Below are positions 16,381 to 24,619 of a stretch of 64,000 bases of DNA, piece after piece. The stretch spans positions 496,001 to 560,000 of the forward strand of contig NZ_FOJF01000003.1 in NCBI RefSeq assembly GCF_900110995.1, given 5' to 3'. The DNA comes from Chitinophaga sp. YR573 (lineage in GTDB: Bacteria > Bacteroidota > Bacteroidia > Chitinophagales > Chitinophagaceae). Each line of letters begins with the position of its first letter. The first letter of the stretch is position 1. The notes under the pieces were generated by a model, which was not told where the DNA came from, did not search any database, and worked only from the letters and a program-made list of their open reading frames with translations. Made by a program: the position numbers and the translations under genes.

Positions 16381-17793
16381 ATGGAGATTTTACACGTTAG
16401 CGCAGAATGTTATCCGATAGCAAAGGTTGGAGGATTAGCCGATGTGGTGGGCGCATTACCCAAGTACCAGACCCAGGCGGGCTGTGTGACAAAGGTGGTA
16501 ATGCCCGCATACAAGACCAGGTTTTTTGCCACACATGAATTCGAACTGGTCCACCAGGGAGGTACATGGCTGGGGCACGACTGGTACCACGTCAATGTAT
16601 GGAAGGAAGAACACAATACCCTTGGATTTGATCTGTATCTCCTGGATATTCCGGGATTGCTTGACAAGGAAGGTGTTTACGGACACTGGAATGATACAGA
16701 ACGTTTCCTGGCATTCCAGGTAGGAGTGCTGGACTGGCTGAATGAATGGTCGCATCACCCGGATGTTATTCATTGCCATGATCATCATACAGGGCTGATC
16801 CCTTTTATGGTCAGCTATGCACACAAGTATGAACGTTTAAGGAGTATCGCAACAATATTAACGATACATAATGCCCAGTACCAGGGCCAGTTTGGATGGG
16901 ACCAGTTATACCGCTTACCGGGATTTGATCTCTGGAAGGCAGGTCTGCTGGGATGGGAAGGAGCGATTAACCCGCTGGCAGCAGCTATCAAATGCGCCTG
17001 GCGTTTTACTACAGTATCTCCCAGTTACCTGGAAGAGCTGTACACCAATGCCAATGGCCTGGAAACGCTGTTAAGCAGTGAAAGGAGTAAAGGTGTGGGT
17101 ATCCTGAACGGTATTGATACCATAGTCTGGGACCCGGCAACAGATCCTATGCTGCCTGTCAACTATGACGAGCTTACATTTTTGAAAGCAAAAGAGAAAA
17201 TAAAACAGCAACTTTGTGAAGAGTTTGACCTCGACCCCTCATTGCCATTAATCTCATTTATCGGCAGACTGGTAGGAGATAAAGGTGGTGATCTGTTACC
17301 TGAGATCATAGGACGTTCAATCTTTGAGCAACATAATCAAGTTAACTTTTTAGTGTTAGGCAGCGGCGATCCCCACGTAGAATGGTCGTTACAGCAAACA
17401 AAGATTTATACAGGCAAGAATTTCAATGTGCAGTTTGGATATAATGAAGGATTAGCTCACCGTATTTATGCGGGTAGTGATTTCCTGCTGATGCCTTCCA
17501 GGGTAGAACCCTGTGGGCTGAACCAGATGTATGCATTGCGTTACGGTACAATACCCATTGTTCGCAGTACCGGCGGATTAAGAGATACAGTCGTTGATTT
17601 TGGTGACCCCGGTGGATTTGGAATCCGGTTTATACAGCCTGCGGCATGGGACGCCTGCAGTGCAATAGCCAGAGCAATGGTGCTGTATAACAATAACTCC
17701 CTGTTCCAGGAAATAAGGGAATACTGCATGCAACTGGATCATTCCTGGGATAGTGCCGCAGAAGAATATCTGAAATTGTATAATAGTTTGTAA
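16381..17793 (+). CDS. glgA: Glycogen synthase (ADP-glucose-dependent, GT5)
   Basis: The 470-residue protein transfers glucose from ADP-glucose to growing alpha-1,4-glucan in the cytoplasm. The GT5 signature KVGGLADVVGALP starts at Lys15, which binds the diphosphate. HCHDHHTGLIP, LTIHNAQYQG, FIGRLVGDKGGD and the C-terminal EPCGLNQMYALRYGTIPIVRSTGGLRDTV sugar-nucleotide site are all present in the usual order, and the length is normal. glgC follows after 27 bp on the same strand and a strong terminator ends the pair, so the two are an operon for glycogen storage. Confidence 0.95.
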   Translation: MEILHVSAECYPIAKVGGLADVVGALPKYQTQAGCVTKVVMPAYKTRFFATHEFELVHQGGTWLGHDWYHVNVWKEEHNTLGFDLYLLDIPGLLDKEGVYGHWNDTERFLAFQVGVLDWLNEWSHHPDVIHCHDHHTGLIPFMVSYAHKYERLRSIATILTIHNAQYQGQFGWDQLYRLPGFDLWKAGLLGWEGAINPLAAAIKCAWRFTTVSPSYLEELYTNANGLETLLSSERSKGVGILNGIDTIVWDPATDPMLPVNYDELTFLKAKEKIKQQLCEEFDLDPSLPLISFIGRLVGDKGGDLLPEIIGRSIFEQHNQVNFLVLGSGDPHVEWSLQQTKIYTGKNFNVQFGYNEGLAHRIYAGSDFLLMPSRVEPCGLNQMYALRYGTIPIVRSTGGLRDTVVDFGDPGGFGIRFIQPAAWDACSAIARAMVLYNNNSLFQEIREYCMQLDHSWDSAAEEYLKLYNSL

Positions 17794-17820
17794 GAAAAAC
17801 TGAAACAAAAGAATCAATAT

Positions 17821-19092
17821 ATGTCTAACGCAGTTATCTCCCTTATCTTAGGTGGCGGCTCCGGCACCCGCTTATACCCCTTAACACGGCGCCGGTCAAA
17901 ACCCGCCGTACCAGTAGCTGGTAAATACCGCCTGGTGGATATTCCCGTTTCTAATTGTTTAAATGCAGATATGAACCGCATATTTGTACTAACACAATTT
18001 AACTCAGCGTCGCTGAATAAACATATCAAAAACACGTATTCATTCAGTCATTTCAGCAAGGCCTTTGTGGATATCCTGGCGGCAGAACAAACGCCTGATA
18101 ACCCCACCTGGTACCAGGGAACGGCGGATGCAGTGCGTCAGTGCCTTCATCATATCGAAAACTTTGAGTACGAATATGTACTGATCCTTTCCGGCGACCA
18201 GCTATACCAGATGGACTTCCGCGAAATGTTACAGCATCATATCGAATCTCAGGCAGAAGTATCTATCGCTACCATCCCGGTTACCGCGAAAGATGCATCT
18301 GATTTCGGTATCCTGAAAACAGATAATAAAGGCATGATTACTTCCTTCACCGAAAAACCGAAACAGGATGCATTAGGCCCATGGTCTTCTCCTGTTAGTG
18401 AAGAGATGCAGCAGGAAGAGCGGAACTACCTGGCCAGTATGGGTATCTACATCTTCAGCCGTCAAACGCTGTATGATCTGCTCAATGACCAGGCAGCTGC
18501 TACCGACTTTGGTAAAGAGCTGATTCCGTATGCGATCAATGCAGACATGAAAGTGGTGAGTTACCAGTACACCGGTTACTGGACAGACATTGGAAATATC
18601 AGTTCTTTCTGGGAAGCTAACCTGGGCCTCACAGACGAGATCCCTAAGTTTAATCTTTTTGATGAATCAAAAACGATTTATACCCGTGCACGTATGCTAC
18701 CACCGGCAAAGATTTCCGGTACACTGAAGAACACCATCATCTCTGATGGCAGTATCATTTCAGACAGTTACCTGGAACGTTGTGTGGTAGGATTACGTAC
18801 ACGTATAGGCAGTGGTTCTACCATCACCAACAGCTACGTAATGGGCAGTGATTATTACCAGACACTGGAAGATCTTGCTCGCGCCAAAGCCAAAGGAAAT
18901 CCGCCTATCGGTATTGGTAATAACTGCCGGATCAACAATGCCATCGTAGATAAAAACTGCAGCATTGGTAACAATGTAGAAATCAATGTAGGCGAGCGCT
19001 TGCCGGATGGTGACTACGAATTATACGCCGTAAAAGACGGCATCGTGGTAGTGAAAAACGGGGTAGTAGTGCCGGACGGATATGTGATCTAA
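17821..19092 (+). CDS. glgC: Glucose-1-phosphate adenylyltransferase
   Basis: The 423-residue enzyme makes ADP-glucose from glucose-1-phosphate and ATP, the committed step of bacterial glycogen synthesis. The N-terminal nucleotidyltransferase motif LGGGSGTRLYPLTRRRSKPAVP (about residues 10-31) and the catalytic LSGDQLYQMD segment are visible, followed by GYWTDIGN, and a C-terminal left-handed beta-helix typical of the family (SGTLKNTIISDGSIIS, IGSGSTITNSYVMG). It lies 27 bp after glgA. Allosteric control by glycolytic intermediates is a family property and cannot be read here. Confidence 0.95.
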   Translation: MSNAVISLILGGGSGTRLYPLTRRRSKPAVPVAGKYRLVDIPVSNCLNADMNRIFVLTQFNSASLNKHIKNTYSFSHFSKAFVDILAAEQTPDNPTWYQGTADAVRQCLHHIENFEYEYVLILSGDQLYQMDFREMLQHHIESQAEVSIATIPVTAKDASDFGILKTDNKGMITSFTEKPKQDALGPWSSPVSEEMQQEERNYLASMGIYIFSRQTLYDLLNDQAAATDFGKELIPYAINADMKVVSYQYTGYWTDIGNISSFWEANLGLTDEIPKFNLFDESKTIYTRARMLPPAKISGTLKNTIISDGSIISDSYLERCVVGLRTRIGSGSTITNSYVMGSDYYQTLEDLARAKAKGNPPIGIGNNCRINNAIVDKNCSIGNNVEINVGERLPDGDYELYAVKDGIVVVKNGVVVPDGYVI

Positions 19093-19117
19093 ATACAACA
19101 ATATGTTTTTTTGAGAG

Positions 19118-19150
19118 GCTGTTTCAGATTGCTGAAACAGCTTTTTTTTT
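19118..19150 (+). terminator. Intrinsic terminator of glgA-glgC
   Basis: GCTGTTTCAG, loop ATTG, CTGAAACAGC, then a run of T residues, 25 bp after the glgC stop. A textbook intrinsic terminator that isolates the next two genes from glgC transcription. Confidence 0.9.
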
Positions 19151-19298
19151 AGTCATATAATGTAAAAAGAATTTGTACATTTATCAACGTTACTCTTTTA
19201 CCTCACGTCAAAATTTTTGTGAATGTTAACCTTGTAGAAATATCCTCATCAGTATATCATTTTAATTTACCCTATTTCTTCATTTTAAATTTAATCTT

Positions 19299-20900
19299 AT
19301 GGGACTCAGTCAGATTAGTCTTACTAATTATGATATGGTTGTTGCTGTGACTCAAACTGCCCTGAATGAAACATTGACCGAATATCTGTATGGATTGGAT
19401 AAAACGGTTGCCCTCTATTTCAATGTAGATGATAACGGTAATTATATCCCCGCTCCCGATCCATCTACGGCCAATTATACCTTTACCGGTACGTTGGGTT
19501 ATACATTAGATAGTGAGGGGCATCCGGTGGATATAGTACAGTTGTATACGGATATAGGGAACCAGACCATATTGTACAATATTACGTTCAACAATGCCAC
19601 TTTTTCATCCACTGTTGCGCCTGGGTTCAGTATCTCCCAGGTTGAAGGTACACCCTGGGTAATCCAGTTTGCAGTGAGCCTGGCAACTGCCGAAGTAGAT
19701 ACTCCTGACGCACCGGCTGCTGTACAATCAGCTGTCAGCAAACTGAATAATTTTTCTTTTGTCATTCAGCAGCTTTATATAGACCTCAATACCGCCAATT
19801 ATGATACTTATACAGGAATTGAAGGATTGACCGGTTCGGAGGAAAATATTCTGGCAGGAATCATGCAAGTATACCTGGCGTCACTTCAGCAATCAGGGGG
19901 AATCATTTTTGGATATACCGTTCAGCAAGTAGCTAAGATGGATTACACACCTACTTTCATACCTACCTCACTGGAATTTTGTGTAATGCCTTATACGGAT
20001 GCTAACGGTAATTATTCTAATCCGGGTCTGGATACACTTACTTACCTGGTGATGTTTAATAATAATCCGTTGCCTGCAACTCCTCCTGTTACACTGGGAT
20101 TTAATTTTGTGGATGATGAAACTGTGCAGGGAGCAATGGCCATCCGGCAGGACCTTTATACCAATTTCCTTTTGTCAGAATTGAATCCTATACTACAAGG
20201 TCTTTCCCCAGTGGCTTATGTTAGTCTTAGTTGCGATGCTGCTATTGATGACCAGACTATGCAGCTTAATGCCGGATCGCCGGGTTTTTTTACGGCAGTT
20301 ACTCCATCAGCAGGTAATAATAATGTCGTTGCGCAATATTCTTATACTTCGCCTACTGCCAATGTTGCAAAAACATGTTTCGGAGGTGATCTGGGTGCAA
20401 CGCTTACCTACACCATGAACTGTTCGCTGGCATTCAATGGCACTGCAGCTACGCTTTCAGGAGCAATCACTATTTCGGCCGATTCACAACAGTCAGATCA
20501 GAATGGCAATCTGCTGGACCTTTCCATGCCGCCAACAACTTATAACTGGAGCGTAGATATTGCACTACAGATGGACCTCACCAATAGCGGCCAGTTAGAC
20601 CTTGTATTACAGAATGAGAATTTTAATAGTGCCCCCGTAGTGCAGCAACAAGATCAATCTGCCTGGGATAAATTCTGGGGTGCGGTGGCAGGTGCTTTTC
20701 AGGAATTCGCTTCGAATCTTGGTAATCTGCGAACAACCACCCAGTCCTCTATTGTTGATAATATACAACCCAGTCTCACTGTTGCTATCCAGTCGGCCAA
20801 CCACTTTGTATTTCCCGCGGGTAATACTTTTGTGTTTTCAAATCCACAGTTCAGTGCTACCTGCGATCTTGTATCGGATATCACTTACCTGGCTCCCTGA
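19299..20900 (+). CDS. Large uncharacterised protein, possibly TULIP-like (P47/OrfX-type)
   Basis: I cannot assign a known function. The 533-residue protein has no signal peptide, lipobox or membrane segment. It opens with an amphipathic helix (residues 9-28), then long beta-rich stretches with many Thr/Asn/Ser, an acidic low-charge composition, and a short helical Trp-rich segment (SAWDKFWGAVAGAFQEF, about 447-463) before a final beta part (FVFPAGNTFVFSNPQF). That order, a start helix plus long curved sheets and a C-terminal F.FP.G.TF strand, recalls TULIP-fold lipid-binding proteins such as clostridial P47/OrfX, but this is pattern memory, not a search. The gene is 20 bp upstream of a 1147-codon gene, and one terminator closes both, so they form a two-gene unit. 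Confidence 0.6.
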   Translation: MGLSQISLTNYDMVVAVTQTALNETLTEYLYGLDKTVALYFNVDDNGNYIPAPDPSTANYTFTGTLGYTLDSEGHPVDIVQLYTDIGNQTILYNITFNNATFSSTVAPGFSISQVEGTPWVIQFAVSLATAEVDTPDAPAAVQSAVSKLNNFSFVIQQLYIDLNTANYDTYTGIEGLTGSEENILAGIMQVYLASLQQSGGIIFGYTVQQVAKMDYTPTFIPTSLEFCVMPYTDANGNYSNPGLDTLTYLVMFNNNPLPATPPVTLGFNFVDDETVQGAMAIRQDLYTNFLLSELNPILQGLSPVAYVSLSCDAAIDDQTMQLNAGSPGFFTAVTPSAGNNNVVAQYSYTSPTANVAKTCFGGDLGATLTYTMNCSLAFNGTAATLSGAITISADSQQSDQNGNLLDLSMPPTTYNWSVDIALQMDLTNSGQLDLVLQNENFNSAPVVQQQDQSAWDKFWGAVAGAFQEFASNLGNLRTTTQSSIVDNIQPSLTVAIQSANHFVFPAGNTFVFSNPQFSATCDLVSDITYLAP

Positions 20901-20920
20901 ATTATTTAAACCCTATTAAC

Positions 20921-23900
20921 ATGTATAACCTCACTACATCTACCGCATTGATGAAAAATCAGAAAGCGGCACAAGTACTTTCTGATCAGTCCTTATTTTC
21001 GGTATTACAGAATTCACAGGGGCAATCTCTGTTCTTTTCTATAGGAGACGATGCTATTCTTTACCTGAGTGCAGAACAGGATAATGCGACTACAGGCTGG
21101 ACACCTATAGACCTTACCACAGAACTGGCTGCGGATTATACCGGCAAAACGGTCACTGCAAAAACTTTTGTGGTGTCCCAGGATGCTACAACAGGAGATA
21201 TCCTGATCCTGCAGGCTATCCATGTGGCAGAAGACAATGCCGATTACCTGTATATGCTGTCCGGCCTTTCCAATGCGCCTGATGCTGCCTGGTTGACTGC
21301 TTCTTCTAACAGAAGCTGGACTGCCCGTCTTTATGATGATACTGCGGACCCGGTGAGTAACACGGATATTGCATATATTAATATTGCACTGAACCAGGAC
21401 CCTATACAGGCACCTTATGTAATTGTTGGTTTGCAGGACCAGGCCACTACATTTATTCAAAATTATGTAGTCAGTATTGATCCCACCACAACAACAGGAA
21501 TATGGACAAAGTATGAAACAGCTGAGAACTATGACCAGCTGTATGGAATGGCAATTGGAAAAGCCCAGGCGGCGATGTTTGCGGGTTTGTACGAATTATA
21601 TACACTCAATGATAATACATCACTGACTTTTACCCCTTTAAAATCTGTTTTCGGTCCTCCGGATATTATCAAACTCACGCCTCCGGATGGTGCTACTGCG
21701 ATTGCAACAATGCCTCCGGACAGTTCCGGCAATACGAATCTGTATGTAGCAGGTACAGGCGCTATTTACCTGTTTTCACCAGATCAGCAGCTGAATGATG
21801 CAACAGGTACTGCTGTCATCACTAATGACCTTATTGTAGGTGTTGAATACTTTAAAGTGCATCAGTCAGGAAACCAGGTGACGCTCTGGGGAAAGGATAA
21901 TGAAGGGACCGTCTTTTATAGCCGCTGTGATGTTGACAACCAGACAGATCCCGGCTCATGGTCCTGTCCGTTGCCATTGCTGGTTCAAGTGGAGCAACTG
22001 GCTTCCCTGCTGGACATTCAGACGCAATCCAGTGTGCTGTACGCGCATACCACTGGTCAGTCGCTGGTTAAGCTGATCCAGGATGCAGTAACCACGCAAT
22101 GGAGCAGCCAGTCTATCTTACTGCCTGCATTGAGTACAAGTGATATTTATGAGTATTATGCGTTTACGACCACGCTTAAAGTAACCGATGATAATAATTT
22201 GCCTATCGGTGGGCAAGCGGTACAAATAACAGCTACCAGCCCCTGTTCATTGTACATGGATAACCAGTATGTCACGCTTTTGCCCGACGTGCCATTAACC
22301 GTTACTTCCGATAGCACTGGTATGATCACTTTTGTGCAGGAGACACAAACACTGGGCGCTGTTTGTTATAATTTTCAGCAGGACGATAACAGCTGGCTGA
22401 ATGTGAACCCGATGAATAATATTGTTCAGAGCATGAGTGGCATCACTCAGGGAAGTGATCTCACAGCCGTGAACGTGACCGATGAATATGGGACCACCAC
22501 ACCACTGGTACCGTCTACCATTCCGGCTGATCAGGCAGATGCTGTTGCAAAGGGGATTGCTCAATTTGTCAGTACTGCACAAACACTTCCTCAGGATGGC
22601 TCCCTCCAATCCACAGGATCTTTCGCAGCATCAGAGGGCCTGGTATGGGGACTTTCTTTCGCGAATAACAGTATACAGTATTTTGAAGGTAGTTCTCAGT
22701 ATGCAGCAGCAGGTATCATCCCGGCAAGCGACATAGGGAATGCTATCGAGGCTTTCGCAGGAGATATTTTTAAATGGCTGGAGAATGCTGTTGATGAAGT
22801 AGCACAATTCGTTGTAAAGGTGATCGATGGTGTTACCCATTTTTTTATAGAGATAGGGGATGCAGTATATCACTTCATCATGCAGTGTATCAATGATGTG
22901 GTACATGGTATCCAGTTCATTCTTAGCAAGATCGAAGCAGGGTTTGAAAAACTGGTACAGTGGGTTGGATTTATCTTTTCCTGGAGCGATATCATTCGTA
23001 CGCATAATGTGCTGAAAAATATTTTTGCGCAATATTCACAGTACTGTGTAGACAATATCTCATCCTATAAACAAACCCTGCTCGATACTCTTAGTACTAT
23101 TAATGAAGAGATAGATCAATGGGCTAATATCCCTGCAGTTTCGGATACCATAGCAGGGAGTAACGCATCATCTCCTTCGATGCCAGGAAAGGACAGTCCG
23201 CAGTCACATTGGGCATTATACCATACTAAAGGTAATGTGGCAGGTGCTTCCACAACTTTTGACGCTTCCTTTGATGGAGATGCACTGTCATTGATCATTG
23301 CAGATCTCTGCACTGCACTGGAAAATGAAGAACAGAATTTTGAAGATGTATTGGCTGCTTTAAAGACAGATGTGATTGACCAGATAGGCACATTATCGGC
23401 AAGTGAGCTGATTACAAATCTGCTGGGTATTATTGCCAATTTATTGATAGATACTGTTGGTAATATCATAGGCACAGTGATGGATATTATTGCAGCACTG
23501 GTGGCAGGTGTAGTGGAAGCACTGACAACACCACTCGATATCCCTGTCATTTCATATATCTATAATAAATTTACGGGCAATGACCTTACCCTGCTGGACC
23601 TTACCTGCCTGATTGTTTCTATTCCCGTAACCATTATTTATAAGCTGATCAAAGAGGCAACTCCTTTCCCGGATGATAGTTTTACTCAGTCCCTGATCGC
23701 TGCTACAGATTACACTACTATCCAGAATCTGTATGCTGGTGCCAGTAGTCTTGCAGTAGCAGATGATGATGGGGTAACACCGGTGCAGATCATTACTCTC
23801 ACACTAGCTATCAGTGGTTATTTCGGATCAATAGCAATGATCATCATGACAGCAGTGAAAGCCGCCGCCCCGCAAAGCGCGGCAGTTTGTACGGTTTATG

Positions 23901-24364
23901 CGCTGGCTTATCTGCCTTATATTGCGCCTAACATTGCTATTACTAAACCCAGTACCCAGAAATGGTACGTAGATATGGATGAGATCATCACGGTTATCAG
24001 TGTGATTAAAACTTTTTCAGACATTACGCTGTATAAATATGATAAGAATGATCCCGAAGCAAGTCAAACCCTGGCTAAGTGGGCAAAGGCATCCCCTTAT
24101 GTAGAACTGCTCATCAATGTGATATGGGAAATACCTACTATAGGCTTCATTGCTGATAACCAGGATGCGGGCACAGTGCTGGGATTTCTGGGTAATACTT
24201 CCTTTAATGTGAGTGGCATTTTATCACCATGGAGCGATACTGATTATGTAATGCTTGGTATCGTGATATTTATTGGTCTTTATGGTGAAATGATGCTGGT
24301 ACAGGGGATGGTGAATTTTCCGGCTCCTTCTTCTGCTAAGTATCTTGCTACAAAAGAAGCTTAA
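20921..24364 (+). CDS. Very large uncharacterised protein: beta-propeller, Ig-like domain, amphipathic and hydrophobic C-terminal half
   Basis: No known function. The 1147-residue product lacks a signal peptide. Residues about 20-400 contain repeated strand units of a beta-propeller kind (SLFFSIGDDAILYLS, LYVAGTGAIYLFS, VTLWGKDNEGTVFYSR, SSVLYAHTTGQSLVKL). About 405-510 resemble an Ig-like domain (LKVTDDNNLPIGGQ, VPLTVTSDSTGMITF). Residues about 612-700 are a run of amphipathic helices rich in Val, Ile, Phe and Asp (start DIFKWLENAVDEV, end FSWSDIIRTHNVLKN). From about 825 to 1132 come several hydrophobic segments (ELITNLLGIIANLLIDTVG, IITLTLAISGYFGSIAM, YVMLGIVIFIGLYGEMML). A soluble recognition half plus a membrane-active half suggests a toxin or membrane-inserting effector, but this is inference. 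It is the second gene of a unit with 19299-20900. Confidence 0.6.
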   Translation: MYNLTTSTALMKNQKAAQVLSDQSLFSVLQNSQGQSLFFSIGDDAILYLSAEQDNATTGWTPIDLTTELAADYTGKTVTAKTFVVSQDATTGDILILQAIHVAEDNADYLYMLSGLSNAPDAAWLTASSNRSWTARLYDDTADPVSNTDIAYINIALNQDPIQAPYVIVGLQDQATTFIQNYVVSIDPTTTTGIWTKYETAENYDQLYGMAIGKAQAAMFAGLYELYTLNDNTSLTFTPLKSVFGPPDIIKLTPPDGATAIATMPPDSSGNTNLYVAGTGAIYLFSPDQQLNDATGTAVITNDLIVGVEYFKVHQSGNQVTLWGKDNEGTVFYSRCDVDNQTDPGSWSCPLPLLVQVEQLASLLDIQTQSSVLYAHTTGQSLVKLIQDAVTTQWSSQSILLPALSTSDIYEYYAFTTTLKVTDDNNLPIGGQAVQITATSPCSLYMDNQYVTLLPDVPLTVTSDSTGMITFVQETQTLGAVCYNFQQDDNSWLNVNPMNNIVQSMSGITQGSDLTAVNVTDEYGTTTPLVPSTIPADQADAVAKGIAQFVSTAQTLPQDGSLQSTGSFAASEGLVWGLSFANNSIQYFEGSSQYAAAGIIPASDIGNAIEAFAGDIFKWLENAVDEVAQFVVKVIDGVTHFFIEIGDAVYHFIMQCINDVVHGIQFILSKIEAGFEKLVQWVGFIFSWSDIIRTHNVLKNIFAQYSQYCVDNISSYKQTLLDTLSTINEEIDQWANIPAVSDTIAGSNASSPSMPGKDSPQSHWALYHTKGNVAGASTTFDASFDGDALSLIIADLCTALENEEQNFEDVLAALKTDVIDQIGTLSASELITNLLGIIANLLIDTVGNIIGTVMDIIAALVAGVVEALTTPLDIPVISYIYNKFTGNDLTLLDLTCLIVSIPVTIIYKLIKEATPFPDDSFTQSLIAATDYTTIQNLYAGASSLAVADDDGVTPVQIITLTLAISGYFGSIAMIIMTAVKAAAPQSAAVCTVYALAYLPYIAPNIAITKPSTQKWYVDMDEIITVISVIKTFSDITLYKYDKNDPEASQTLAKWAKASPYVELLINVIWEIPTIGFIADNQDAGTVLGFLGNTSFNVSGILSPWSDTDYVMLGIVIFIGLYGEMMLVQGMVNFPAPSSAKYLATKEA

Positions 24365-24379
24365 TAACCCATTTAAATT

Positions 24380-24417
24380 AAAAAGAGAAAGCTCCCAACC
24401 GGGGGCTTTCTCTTTTT
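24380..24417 (+). terminator. Strong terminator of the two-gene unit
   Basis: A 17-nt arm (24380-24396) pairs with 24401-24417 with a single G-T wobble around loop AACC; A-run before and T-run after. It ends the 19299-24364 transcription unit, 15 bp past the stop. Confidence 0.9.
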
Positions 24418-24619
24418 AATTTGGATAATTTACAACTACAATAAGCCAATATCAGACAATAAAAAGGATTAAACATTTGTATTTTTACGTGTATAAATAA
24501 AAGTGAACAGCGAGCATAGAGCATAGAGGTACTCCCGATTAATTTATTCTTACCCCATTTGAAGCAGGTATTGTATTACCTGGTAACCTATTACTATTCG
24601 TACAAAAACAAAAAAACGT

